Assembly (NCBI RefSeq): GCF_019084075.1
Contig: NZ_JAHREN010000001.1
Span: forward strand, 496,001-560,000
Length of the DNA: 64,000 nucleotides
Source of the DNA: Siccirubricoccus sp. G192
GTDB taxonomy: Bacteria > Pseudomonadota > Alphaproteobacteria > Acetobacterales > Acetobacteraceae
Direction of reading: 5' to 3'
Both the position numbers and the translations under genes were made by a program. The notes under the pieces were generated by a model. The model searched no databases, was not told the origin of the DNA, and saw nothing but the letters and a program-made list of their open reading frames with translations. Position 1 is the first letter of the stretch; each line of letters opens with the position of its first letter. This document shows positions 23,933-32,704 of this stretch, piece by piece.

Positions 23933-25042
23933 ATGCAGATCACCCATGTCTCGCTGACCCTGTTCGCCTGGGACGACATCCCGCCCACCCGTTACCACGC
24001 CGCCTCCCGGCTGGACTCCGGCTCCAGCGCGCTCGGCCTGCTCAGCATCGGCACCGATGCCGGCATCACCGGCCATGCCTTCCTCGGCTCCGCCACCCAT
24101 ACCGCGGTGAATGACGGGCCGGGACTGATCCGCTTCCTCAAGCCGCTGCTCATGGGCCAGAATCCGCTGGACCGCGAGAGGATCAACGCCGCGCTCTGGC
24201 CCTGGTCCCGCGTGGTGAGCGTGCGCTCCATCGGCGCGGTGGACGTGGCCTTGTGGGATATCGCCGGGAAGGCGGCGGGGCTGCCGATCCACCGGCTGCT
24301 CGGTACCTTCCGCCAATCCATCCCCGCCTATGCCAGTTCCGCCCTGCTGCCCGACATCGAGGCCTATGCCGAGGAGGCGCAGCAGTTCAAGGCGAATGGC
24401 TGGGCCGCCTACAAGATCCACCCGCCGCAGCAATGGAAGACCGACATCAAGGTCTGCCAGGCGGTGCGGGAGGCGGTGGGCGAGGACTATACGCTCATGC
24501 TGGACAGCACCTGGTGCTACGACTTCCCGGCGGCGCTGCGCGTCGGCCGCGCCATCGAGGAACTCGGCTTCCTCTGGTACGAGGACCCGCTGCATGACCA
24601 GGACATCACCAGCTACGTGAAGCTGCGGCAGAAGCTCGACATCCCGATCGTCGCCACCGAATACCCGGCGACCGGGCTGGAGAGCTACGCGCCCTGGATC
24701 ATGCTGCAGGCCACCGACTACCTGCGCGGCGACGTGGCGGTGAAGGGCGGCATCACCACGCTGGTGAAGACGGCGCATCTCGCCGAAGCCTTCCGCATGA
24801 ATTACGAGATCCACCACGGCGGCAATTCGCTGAACAACGTGGCCAACCTGCATGTCGCCATGGCCATCCGCAACACCACCTATTTCGAGGTGCTGCTGCC
24901 CGATGGCGCGCATAAATACGGGCTGGTGCAGGACATCAGACCGGATGCGCAGGGGCTGGTGCATGCGCCGACGGAACCCGGCCTCGGCTACCCGATCGAT
25001 TTCGACCTCATCGAGCGGAAGAAGGTGGCCGTGCTGGAATAG
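23933..25042 (+). CDS. Mandelate racemase / muconate lactonizing-type enzyme
   Basis: A 369-residue enolase-superfamily enzyme that abstracts a proton next to a carboxylate under Mg2+ catalysis. The barrel shows GWAAYKIHPP (Lys of the second strand), metal ligands in LMLDSTWCYD, LWYEDPL and IVATEYPA, and HHGGNSLNNVANLHVA near the C-terminus with the acid-base His. The capping domain starts at MQITHVSLTL. Lys-x-His replaces the Lys-x-Lys of some subgroups. It is probably a sugar-acid dehydratase or racemase; the substrate is undetermined. Nearby glk is consistent with carbohydrate use. Confidence 0.88.
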   Translation: MQITHVSLTLFAWDDIPPTRYHAASRLDSGSSALGLLSIGTDAGITGHAFLGSATHTAVNDGPGLIRFLKPLLMGQNPLDRERINAALWPWSRVVSVRSIGAVDVALWDIAGKAAGLPIHRLLGTFRQSIPAYASSALLPDIEAYAEEAQQFKANGWAAYKIHPPQQWKTDIKVCQAVREAVGEDYTLMLDSTWCYDFPAALRVGRAIEELGFLWYEDPLHDQDITSYVKLRQKLDIPIVATEYPATGLESYAPWIMLQATDYLRGDVAVKGGITTLVKTAHLAEAFRMNYEIHHGGNSLNNVANLHVAMAIRNTTYFEVLLPDGAHKYGLVQDIRPDAQGLVHAPTEPGLGYPIDFDLIERKKVAVLE

Positions 25043-25052
25043 CGCCGCGGGG

Positions 25053-25421
25053 TCAGGGCCGGGGCTCCAGCAACTCGATGCGGTTGCCGAAGGGGTCGCT
25101 GGTGAAGCGCCGCTCGAACCCCTCGAGCGGCGCGTCCTCCAGCACCTCGCAGCCCGCGGCGGCGAGCGCGGCCAGGAGGCCCGCCAGATCCTCCACGAGG
25201 AAGGCCGGATGCGCCTTGCGCGCCGGGCGGAATCCCCGCTCGACGCCGAGATGCAGCCGCAGCCCGGCCTCGCCTTCGAACCAGGCGCCGCCGCGCCCGG
25301 CCAGTGCGGCCGGCTTCGCCACCTCCCGCAGGCCGAGCAGCCCGGCATAGAAGCGCCGCGCCTCCGCCTCGCGGCCCGGCGGCATGGCAAGCTGGATGTG
25401 GTCGAGGCGGAGGATGCGCAT
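25053..25421 (-). CDS. VOC/glyoxalase-fold family protein
   Basis: A 122-residue single-domain vicinal-oxygen-chelate protein: MRILRLDHIQLAMPPGREAE begins the first beta-alpha-beta unit, and AHPAFLVEDLAGLLAALAAA with FTSDPFGNRIELLEPRP completes the second. His in DHIQ, His in KAHP and Glu in RIELLE could chelate metal. Members include lyases, dioxygenases and resistance proteins, so the function remains open. Convergent with the enolase-superfamily gene, 10 bp between stops. Confidence 0.85.
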   Translation of the reverse strand: MRILRLDHIQLAMPPGREAEARRFYAGLLGLREVAKPAALAGRGGAWFEGEAGLRLHLGVERGFRPARKAHPAFLVEDLAGLLAALAAAGCEVLEDAPLEGFERRFTSDPFGNRIELLEPRP

Positions 25422-25436
25422 GCGGAGCCTCCCGGC

Positions 25437-25496
25437 CCTTGTTTGATCGCGTGATTCACGCTTTTCGGTGCGGGCACCTCAAGCGATTACGCTCTA
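25437..25496. repeat. Partial copy of the TAGAGC palindromic repeat (family B)
   Basis: This 60-bp stretch matches the right half of 35217-35323 with two or three differences (TTTGATCGCGTGATTCACGC is shared exactly). Its end, read on the minus strand, is TAGAGCG, and that TAG (25494-25496) is the stop of the IalB-like gene. The left half with the second hairpin is missing. The piece fills the gap between the IalB-like and VOC genes. Confidence 0.85.
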
Positions 25497-26108
25497 TTCC
25501 TCCCGGCCCAGCGCCTCGAAGGCGGCGCCGAAGCCGCGGAAGGAGATGGCGGCGGTCTGCACCGCGCCCGCCGGGTCGTGCCATTCCAGCCGGGCCGGCG
25601 CCTCGGCCGGGTGGCTGCGGAGGCGGCGCAGCATCGCCTCGTCGCGCAGCTCGATCTGGGCGAAGCAGCCGCGCTGGGTGCAGGTGCGGAAGGGCAGGGT
25701 GAGCGGTGCCTCCCGCCGGCCAGGGACCTCCAGCATAAGCTGGACCGGCGTGGAGACCTGCACGTTCAAGGGCAGGTGCGCGGTCAGCTTGTACGGCTCG
25801 TTCCGCGTCAGCCGGCCGAGCGCCACCGCCGCGACCGGGTGCTGCCGCTGGTCATGCGCGGTCTGCGCGATCTCGCAGGTGCGGGCCGGCGCGGCGGAGC
25901 CCGGCGGGGCATTGGGGGCGGTGGGCCGGGTTTCGCAGCGGAGGGTCCAATCGGCGAAGACCGCCTGGGTGCGGTCCGGCGCCTCCGGCGTGGTCCGCGG
26001 CGCGGGCGCCGGCTGGGCCATGGCGGGACCAGGCCGCAGGATCCCCGGCGCGGCCAGGGCCAGCAGCGCGATCCCCGCCATCAGCAACGGCTTGCGTTTT
26101 CCGTCCAT
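25494..26108 (-). CDS. Invasion-associated locus B (IalB) family secreted protein
   Basis: 204 residues with an N-terminal signal (KPLLMAGIALLALAAPGILR ... AMAQ). The IalB pattern follows: FADWTLRCETRP, then CEIAQTAHDQRQHPVAAVAL, VPGRREAPLTLPFRTCTQRG and CFAQIELRDEAMLRRL. IalB proteins are periplasmic or surface proteins first linked to Bartonella erythrocyte entry but common in free-living alphaproteobacteria, where the role is unclear. Start at MDGKRK (26106-26108). A longer frame joining it to hldE exists only because of a base error at 26283-26292. Its stop TAG belongs to a palindromic repeat. Confidence 0.85.
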   Translation of the reverse strand: MDGKRKPLLMAGIALLALAAPGILRPGPAMAQPAPAPRTTPEAPDRTQAVFADWTLRCETRPTAPNAPPGSAAPARTCEIAQTAHDQRQHPVAAVALGRLTRNEPYKLTAHLPLNVQVSTPVQLMLEVPGRREAPLTLPFRTCTQRGCFAQIELRDEAMLRRLRSHPAEAPARLEWHDPAGAVQTAAISFRGFGAAFEALGREE

Positions 26109-26194
26109 CGCAACCTCGCACGGCCATTCCTGCCATGGCTGTAGCGCGGCCCCCGGCGGCACACAACGGCGAGGCGCCGCCCGGCGCCCCCGCG

Positions 26195-27662
26195 TCAGCC
26201 TGCCTCGCTGGGCTCCGGCGCCGGTTCCGGCTCCGTCGTCGTGGCGCGGCGGAGCGTGCCTCCCCATTCCTGCAGCAATTCGCCCCCCCCCCGCCACCGT
26301 GTCCGGCGCCTGGTTCGGATCCTGCACCAGCACATCCGGCCGCAGCAGGCGGATGAGGTCGAGCACCGTATCGGCGCAATAGCGGGTGACGAGATCGACT
26401 GCCGGCAGTTCCGCCAGCGCCTCGGCATTCGGGTCGGCATCGGCCACGGCCACCGCCAGCCGGTCGCACCAGGACCGCGCCTGGGCCAGCACCTGCGGGT
26501 CCGCCGCCGCGGCGGCGCCGGCCAGGAGGCCGACCCGGAAGCCGCCGCGCCGCCAGCGCTCCACCCGCTCCGCCGCGTCGGAGCGGCTGACCAGCTTGCG
26601 CGCCGCCAGCCGCCCCGGCGTCAGCGCCTCCAGGAATTCGTCCTCGCGCACCACCGCGATGCCGGTCTTGCCCATGGCGATGCCGGCCGCCAGCGCGCCC
26701 AGCCGCGCCACCACGGGCAGCGCCAGCCCGGCGGCGAGGCCGGCGGCGGCCACCGCCACCATCGCGTCGCCGGCGCCGGCGGGGTCGATGAGTTCGGCCA
26801 TGTCGCTCGGCAGATGCCGGGTGCCGTCGCCGGGCGCCGCGCTATCGGCCTCCACCAGGGTGACGCCGGCCTCGCCGCGGAACACCATCACGGCGCCGAA
26901 GTCATGCGCGGTGCGGAGCGCCGTGGCGGCGGCGGCGACCTCCTCCGCCGTGCCGGTGGGCAGGCCGGTGGCCTCCGCCAGTTCGGCGCAATCGGGCATG
27001 ATGAGGTCGGCGCCGGCATAGCGGGCCCAGCCCTGCCCCTTGTTGGTGTCGCCGCCCTTCGGGTCCACCACCACGCGGCGGCCGGCGGCCTGGGCAGCGG
27101 CGATCAGCCGGGCGGGCGTGTCCCCGGCCAGGACACCTTTCCGATAGTCGGACAGCACCATCACCGTGGTGGCGGCCACCGCATCGGCGGCGATGCGCAC
27201 CAGCCGGTCGGCCAGGCGCGCATGGATCGGCGCCACCTGCTCGTGGTCGACGCGCAGCATGTGCTGGCCGGCGGCGACGAAGCGGGTCTTGGTGGTGGTG
27301 GCGCGGCCGCCCTGGACCAGCAGCCAGGGCTCGACATTGGGCTGGCCGCCGATCAGCCCGGTGAGGTCGCTGCCGGCCTGATCGTCCCCCACCACCGAGA
27401 CGAAGGCGACGGCGGCGCCGAGCGCCGTGAGGTCCCGCACCACGTTGCCGGCGCCGCCGGGCAGCGCCAGTTCCCGCTCCACGGCCAGCACCGGCACCGG
27501 CCCTTCCGGGCTGATGCGGGAGACGGTGCCATAGACATAGCGGTCGAGCATCGCGTCGCCGACCACGAGCACGGTGCCGCGCTTCAACTGCCGGACGGCA
27601 TCGGTCAGGTCGGCGGGGGTCCCGCTGGGGATGGGCCGGGTAACGGGCGCTGGGCCGTGCAT
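26195..27662 (-). CDS. hldE: HldE-type heptose kinase with degenerate adenylyltransferase domain (one frameshift)
   Basis: About 488 residues. Residues 1-330 are a PfkB-type kinase phosphorylating D-glycero-beta-D-manno-heptose 7-phosphate for LPS: VVGDAMLDRYVYGTVSRISP, ALPGGAGNVVRDL, and the catalytic DPAGAGDAMVAVAAAGLAAG. The C-terminal region should be a nucleotidyltransferase with GxFDxLHxGH, but reads RVGLLAGAAAAADPQVL, lacking both His and the downstream substrate Arg region. LIRLLRPDVLVQD remains. The adenylyl transfer step is probably absent here and supplied by another protein. An extra C at 26283-26292 shifts the frame; corrected, it ends EPSEAG at 26195. Confidence 0.85.
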
Positions 27663-27765
27663 CGCAATGCGGTAGCCCAAGCCAGGGTTGCGGCGCAAGG
27701 CACGCCACCTTGATTCCTGCGGCGGCGGGCAGGTTTCACCGCCGTGGCCGGCCGGGCGGGCGGGA

Positions 27766-28479
27766 TCAGGCCACCAGGAAGCCCAGCCGCTGCCCCTCCA
27801 GCACCAGGCAGGTGAGGTCGCCGCCGAAGCAGGCGCCGGTATCGATGCCGATCCGGTGCGGCCGGATCTCCGGCGCCGCGGCCGGGGAATGGCCATGCAC
27901 GACCACCAGGGGCAGGTCGCCCTCGAAGGAGAGGAAGGGCTCGCGGATCCAGATGAGGTCGAAGGGGTCCTGCCGGTCCAGCGCCACACCCGGCCTGATC
28001 CCGGCATGCACGAAGAGGTAGTCCCCGGCCTGCCAGCGCAGCGGGCAGCGGCGGAGGAAGCCGAGATGCGCCTCCGGCACCAGGGCCCAGGGGTTGCGGT
28101 CCTCCGGGCGGGCGCCGTAGCTGGCGAGGGTCTCGGCGCCGCCATTCTCGACCCAGAAGGGCAGGGCGCCGGCATGGCCGCGCGGGTCGGCGGCATCCAG
28201 CATCATGACCTCGTGATTGCCGACCAGGTGCACCATCGCCGCCCCCGGCACCGGCGGCGGGCCGAGCAGCAGGTCCAGCACCCCGGCGCTGTCCGGGCCG
28301 CGGTCCACGTAGTCGCCGAGGTGCAGCAGGGTGACGCGCGCGGCCGGGCGGGCCCGCGCATCGGCGGCGATCAGGGCGTGCAGGGCCGCCAGCCTTTCGG
28401 CGCAGCCATGCACATCCCCCACGGCATAGACCCGCATCCCATGGGGCAGCGAGCCCGGCGCTAAGACTTCGTTCAACAT
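27766..28479 (-). CDS. PP1-like metallophosphoesterase (serine/threonine phosphatase type)
   Basis: 237 residues with all metallophosphatase blocks: YAVGDVHGCAERL, LLHLGDYVDRGPDS, VHLVGNHEVMM, LFVHAGIRPGVAL and VVVHGHSP. The set matches bacterial PrpA/PrpE-like phosphatases that bind two Mn2+ or Fe/Zn ions and dephosphorylate proteins or nucleotides. I start at MLNEVLAPGS (28477-28479); no Shine-Dalgarno distinguishes it from a longer form. It is divergent from the EAL-like pair with about 60 bp between. Confidence 0.88.
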   Translation of the reverse strand: MLNEVLAPGSLPHGMRVYAVGDVHGCAERLAALHALIAADARARPAARVTLLHLGDYVDRGPDSAGVLDLLLGPPPVPGAAMVHLVGNHEVMMLDAADPRGHAGALPFWVENGGAETLASYGARPEDRNPWALVPEAHLGFLRRCPLRWQAGDYLFVHAGIRPGVALDRQDPFDLIWIREPFLSFEGDLPLVVVHGHSPAAAPEIRPHRIGIDTGACFGGDLTCLVLEGQRLGFLVA

Positions 28480-28538
28480 CCGGCGCGACCCTAGCGGAGG
28501 AATGGCCGCCATGCACCGCGCCAGGACCGCGCATCACC

Positions 28539-29732
28539 GTGACAAACGAACATGCTACCGCCGCCCGGCCCCCCCCCACCCTGCCGCTGCTGCCGGCGGT
28601 GCGCCGCAGCCTGGCGGAGGCGCCGGGGCGGGTGGCGCTGCGGCTGGCGCCGGCCGGGCCGCTCACCGGCACGCCGCATCGCCGCCGGGTGGCGAAGGTG
28701 CTGCTGCAGGATGCCGCCCTCTCCGGCGGCGGCCAGGTCTTCGAGACCGCGGCGGGCGACCTGCTGCTGCTCGGCGCCGCCCGCCCCGCCGCCGCCCGCG
28801 CCGCCGCGGCCCTGGCCCGCCTGGCCGGCGATGCCGGGCCGCCCGAGACCTGGCACCTGCCTGGCGATGCCGCGCCGTTGCTGGCCTGGGCGGAAACCGC
28901 CAGCCTCCCGCCGCCTGCCCCTGCCCTGCCGGACCCGGTGCCGGGCCTGGCCGGGCTGGATGCGGCCCTGGAGGCGCTGCCGCCGGCCCGGGTGCTGCGC
29001 CGCCGCGGCATCCTGCTGCATGCCCCGGGCAGGCCGCCGCTGCTCGCCGCCCGGCGCCTGGTCTTTTCCCGCGCCGCGCTGATGGCGGAACTCGGGCCGC
29101 CCGGCCGCGACCCCGACCTGCTGCGCCATGCCGAGGACCGGCTGGCGGCGCGCCTGGCCCGGCTGCTGCCCGGCCAGGCACCGGGGGAGGAATTGGTGCA
29201 GGACCCGCCGAACAGCCCGCTGCTGCTGCCGCTGCCGGCCGGGATGCGGCCGGGCGCGGCGCCGCGGGCGGGGCTGATCGGCGTGCTGCCGCTGGCCGCC
29301 GCCGCCGATCCTGCGGCGCTGGCCGATACCCGGCGGGACCTGGCCGCCGCCGGCTGGGGCCTGGCCCTCGGCGGGCTGGATGCGGCGGCGCTGCGCCTGC
29401 TCTCGCCTGGCGCCCTGGCCGCGGATCTGCTGCTGCTGCGCTGGTCGCCGGGCCTCGCCGGCCAGGCGGCGGCGCTGGCGGGGGTGAACCCGGTGCGGCT
29501 GGTGCTCACCGGCTGCGACGGGCCGGAGGCGCTGGATTGGGGCCGGGCGCAGGGCCTCAGCCACTTCGCCGGGCCGCATGTGGAGACGCTGCTGGCCGCC
29601 GCCCGGCTGCGCGCCTGCCCGGAAGCCGCCGGTTGCAGCCAGCGCCAATGCGGCGAGCGGGCCACGGCGACCGAGGCCGCCGGCCGCGGCTTCTGCCGCA
29701 ATCCCCGGCTGCTGGCGGCACTGCTGCCATGA
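28539..29732 (+). CDS. Degenerate EAL-like protein with C-terminal cysteine cluster
   Basis: 397 residues, Ala/Leu-rich, not clearly assigned. The last 140 residues follow the shape of an EAL domain's second half: GWGLALGGLDAAALRLLSP, DLLLLRWSPGLAG, VRLVLTGCDGPEALDWGRAQ and GLSHFAGPHVE. The catalytic EAL and metal-binding residues are absent, so it is unlikely to cleave c-di-GMP. The C-terminus carries four Cys (CPEAAGCSQRQC ... FC), a possible metal site. Start uncertain: GTG at 28539, or ATG at 28552 if the C9 run at 28569-28577 has an extra base. It overlaps the next, related gene by 4 bp. Confidence 0.55.
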   Translation: MTNEHATAARPPPTLPLLPAVRRSLAEAPGRVALRLAPAGPLTGTPHRRRVAKVLLQDAALSGGGQVFETAAGDLLLLGAARPAAARAAAALARLAGDAGPPETWHLPGDAAPLLAWAETASLPPPAPALPDPVPGLAGLDAALEALPPARVLRRRGILLHAPGRPPLLAARRLVFSRAALMAELGPPGRDPDLLRHAEDRLAARLARLLPGQAPGEELVQDPPNSPLLLPLPAGMRPGAAPRAGLIGVLPLAAAADPAALADTRRDLAAAGWGLALGGLDAAALRLLSPGALAADLLLLRWSPGLAGQAAALAGVNPVRLVLTGCDGPEALDWGRAQGLSHFAGPHVETLLAAARLRACPEAAGCSQRQCGERATATEAAGRGFCRNPRLLAALLP

Positions 29733-30965
29733 GCGCCCTGCCTCCGCCCAGGCCCGCCCCGCCCGGCGCCGCCGGGCGCCTGCCGGCATTGCCCGGGCTA
29801 TCGGCCGGCGCCTTGGGTGGACCGCGCCAGGGCGATGCGCTGGCCCTGACCCAGATGCTGCGGGAGGCGGTGGCGGCGGGCGTGCCGCGGCAGGCGCTGC
29901 ATCTGCGGATGGCGCATCTCGCCCCCCCGGCTGAAGCGGGGCCATCACCACCGGCTGCTGCGGGAATCGCTGGAACCCCTGCTGCGGCCGACCCGCGCCC
30001 GGCTCTTCGAGCTGCCGAATGGCGACCTGGTGGCGGTGGCGCCGGCCGGGGGGGCGCATCTCCAGGCCGCCCGGGACGCGCTGCACACCCTGCTGGCCGC
30101 GGAGCCGGTCGGCCCCGCCTTCGCCATCCTGCGCCTGCCGGAGGAGGCCGCGGCGCTGCTGGCGGCGGTGGAGGCGGCGCTGGCCCCCGGCCCTTCCCGT
30201 TCCCCTCCCCTTGGCGAACCGGAGGACCCCGCCGGGGAGGCGGGGTTCACCGCCGCGCATCTCGCCGCGCTGGAGCGGGTGCTGGGTTCCGCCAGCCTGG
30301 AGACCTTCCTCCGCCGCCGCCCGGTCTGCCGGCTGCGGCCGGGCGGCGCGGGGCCGGAGACGGAATGGGAGGATTGGCACCTCGCCCTGCCGGAACTCCG
30401 CGCCGTGCTGCTGCCCATGGCCGATCCCGCCGCCGCGCCCTGGCTCGGGCGGCGCCTCCGCCGCCTGCTGGACCGCCGCCTGCTGCTGGAACTGGCCCGG
30501 CCGGAGGAGGCGCGGCGGCGCGGCCCGATCGGCCTCTGCCTGGCCCTGGCCAGCCTGACCACGCCCGGATTCCTGCGCTTCGACGATGTGCTGGGGGCGG
30601 CCGGGCGGGCGCGGGTGGTGCTTGGCCTGCTGCCCGAGGATATGCTGGCGGACCCCGAGGGCTTCGCCTTCGCCCGCGATTTCTGCCGCGCCCGTGGCTA
30701 CCGCCTGGCGCTGGAGGGGGTGGCGGCCGCCGCGCTGCCCCTGCTGGCGCCGGACCAGCCGGGCCTGGACCGGCTCGGCCTCGACCTGCTGCGGCTGCGC
30801 TGGTCGCCGGACCTGCCGGCCCAAGGGGGCTGGCTGCGCGCCGCCCTGCCGGCGGAGCGCGACCGGGTGGTGGTGACCGGCGCGGAAGGCGCGGCCGCCA
30901 TCGGCTGGGGCTGGGAGGAGGGGATCACCCTGTTCCAGGGCAGCCTGCTGCGGCCGCGCGGATAG
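29729..30965 (+). CDS. Second degenerate EAL-like protein (one frameshift at 29922-29928)
   Basis: Begins MSALPPPRPAPPG at 29729 (ATGA overlap with the previous gene). It continues after an extra C at 29922-29928 as LKRGHHHRLLRESLEPLLRP, about 411 residues in all. The C-terminal part resembles its neighbour: GYRLALEGVAAAALPLL, LLRLRWSPDLPAQ, RVVVTGAEGAAAIGWGWEE and GITLFQGSLLRPRG. The final GITLFQG is close to the EAL ending (G...QGY), but the EAL motif itself is missing. Tandem, coupled and alike, the two may form a heterodimer or a non-catalytic signalling pair; this is inference. Confidence 0.55.
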
Positions 30966-31034
30966 GCCAGGGGAGGGGCAAGCGCGGATGGGCCGTGCCG
31001 GAAGACCGCTTGGCACCCGGCCCGCCCGCCGCCT

Positions 31035-31803
31035 ATGCCTGGGGCATGGAACCCCCCTGCCATCCTCGCCGAGGCGCTGACCAAGCGCTACCGCCCCGAC
31101 GCGCCGGCCGCGGTGGAGCACCTCTCCTTCCGCATGCCGCGCGGCGCCACCTGGGGGCTGCTCGGCGGCAATGGGGCGGGCAAGACCACCACCATCGCCA
31201 TGCTGCTCGGCCTGCTGGTGCCGAGCGGCGGGCGGGTGGTGGTGCTCGGCCACGACATGGCGCGGGACCGCTTCGCGGCGCTGGCGCGGATGAATTTCTC
31301 CTCCCCCCTACCTCTCCCTGCCGGCGCGGCTTTCGGTGGCGGAGAACCTGCGGGTCTATGCGCATCTCTACGATGTCAGGCAGGCGGAGCGGCGGATCGC
31401 CGAGCTGGCGGAGCAATTGCAGCTCACCGAGCTGCTGGACCGGCCGGCGGGGGAACTCTCGGCCGGGCAGAAGACCCGCGTCGCCCTGGCCAAGGCGCTG
31501 ATCAACCGGCCCGAATTGCTGCTGCTGGACGAGCCCACCGCCAGCCTCGACCCCGATACCGGCGACTGGGTGCGCGGCTGGCTGGAACGCTACCGGGCGG
31601 AGACCGGCTGCTCCATCCTGCTCGCCAGCCACAACATGGCCGAGGTGGAGCGGCTCTGCGGCCACATCCTCATGCTGAAGCAGGGCCGCGCGGTGGACCA
31701 GGGCAGCCCGGCCGCGCTGCTGGCGAAATACGGCCGCGACGACCTGGAGCAGGTCTTCCTCGACATCGCCCGCGGCCGCCCGCGCGACAGGGTGCCCGCA
31801 TGA
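31035..31803 (+). CDS. ABC transporter ATP-binding protein (one frameshift at 31303-31308)
   Basis: Walker A GGNGAGKTTTIAMLLGLL lies in the first frame. After an extra C in the six-C run at 31303-31308 it continues as YLSLPARLSVAENLRVYAHL, with signature ELSAGQKTRVALAKAL, Walker B LLLLDEPTASLDPDT and the H-loop ILLASHNMAEVERLC. Corrected, it is 255 residues. This is the ABC-2 (NatA/DrrA) exporter type, energising the permease encoded next. The stop overlaps the permease ATG. Start ATG 31035 is tentative; a second ATG at 31047 would need another base change. Confidence 0.88.
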
Positions 31804-32603
31804 CGCGCGCTGCCCTCCGCCGCGTCTGGGGCCTGGTCTACCGGCACCTGGCGCTCTACCGCCGCTCCTGGCCGCGGGTGCTGGAGCTGATGTACTGGCC
31901 GATTTTGCAGATGCTGGTCTGGGGCTTCGTCACGAGCTGGCTGGCGGGGATGCAGGGCAATCCCGCCGGCGTCGCCGCCGGGCTGCTGCTCGGCGGCGTG
32001 CTGCTCTGGGAGGTGGCGCTGCGCAGCCAGATGGGCTTCTCCATCTCCTTCCTGGAGGAGATCTGGAGCCGCAACCTCGGCCATGTCTTCGTCAGCCCGC
32101 TCCGGCCGCGCGAGCTGGTGGCGGGGCTGGCCTGCATGAGCGTGATCCGGGTGGTGGTCGGCGTGCTGCCGGCGGTGGGGCTGGCTTGGCTGCTCTATCA
32201 CTTCGGGCTTTTCGCCATGGGGCCGGTGGTGGTGGCCTTCTTCGCCGCGCTGCTGCTGATGGGCTGGGCGGTGGCGCTCGGCGTCACCAGCCTGATCCTG
32301 CGCTATGGCGCGGGGGCGGAGGCGCTGGCCTGGAGCGTGCTGTTCGGCCTGACCCCCTTCTCGGCGGTGTTCTACCCCGTGGCCGTGCTGCCGGCCTGGC
32401 TGCAACCGGTGGCGCTGGCCCTGCCGGCGGCGCATGTCTTCGAGGGGATGCGCACGGCCCTGCTGGAAGGCCGCATCGCCTGGGGCCATCTGGCGGCCGC
32501 CTTCGCGCTGGACGCCGCCTGGCTGGTGCTGATGGGCTGGGTGTTCCTGCGGCAATTCCAGGCGGCGCGGGTGCGCGGTGCGCTGCTGAACATCGGGGAG
32601 TAG
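31800..32603 (+). CDS. ABC-2 type transporter permease
   Basis: 267 residues, six hydrophobic segments, of the ABC-2 family: MYWPILQMLVWGFVTSWLAG near residue 40, GHVFVSPLRPRELVAGLACM, the conserved central stretch near GLTPFSAVFYPVAVLPAWLQ, and a final helix before FLRQFQAARVRG. It pairs with the upstream ATPase (ATGA overlap) to export an unknown substrate, possibly a polysaccharide, lipid or drug. Gene pair architecture is typical of DrrAB/NatAB systems. Confidence 0.88.
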   Translation: MTRAALRRVWGLVYRHLALYRRSWPRVLELMYWPILQMLVWGFVTSWLAGMQGNPAGVAAGLLLGGVLLWEVALRSQMGFSISFLEEIWSRNLGHVFVSPLRPRELVAGLACMSVIRVVVGVLPAVGLAWLLYHFGLFAMGPVVVAFFAALLLMGWAVALGVTSLILRYGAGAEALAWSVLFGLTPFSAVFYPVAVLPAWLQPVALALPAAHVFEGMRTALLEGRIAWGHLAAAFALDAAWLVLMGWVFLRQFQAARVRGALLNIGE

Positions 32604-32607
32604 GCGC

Positions 32608-32646
32608 CCGGAGCCGTGAACCGGCCCGCAGGAAACAAGCGGCGGC
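32608..32646. repeat. Partial family A repeat
   Basis: CCGGAGCCGTGAACCGGCCC followed by GCAGGAAACAAGCGGCGGC matches the right half of the repeat at 272-339 with small differences. It lies 4 bp after the ABC permease stop, again at a gene's 3' end. The following bases to 32704 hold a C-run and the leader of the next gene, with no recognisable promoter. Confidence 0.6.
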
Positions 32647-32704
32647 AGGATTGCGCCCCACCCCCCCCCTCCCGGCGCGGCCCGAAGGGGCGTAAACCGG
32701 CGCC

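Noticed and set aside
25494..28196. 900-residue fusion of HldE with the IalB-like protein
   Set aside because: The joining frame arises from one extra base in a run of ten C; removal gives a normal hldE stop at 26195 and a separate signal-peptide gene.
28491..31253. 920-codon minus-strand frame opposite the EAL-like pair and ABC gene
   Set aside because: The plus strand carries Walker and EAL-like motifs; the minus translation is low-complexity Gly/Gln/Arg.
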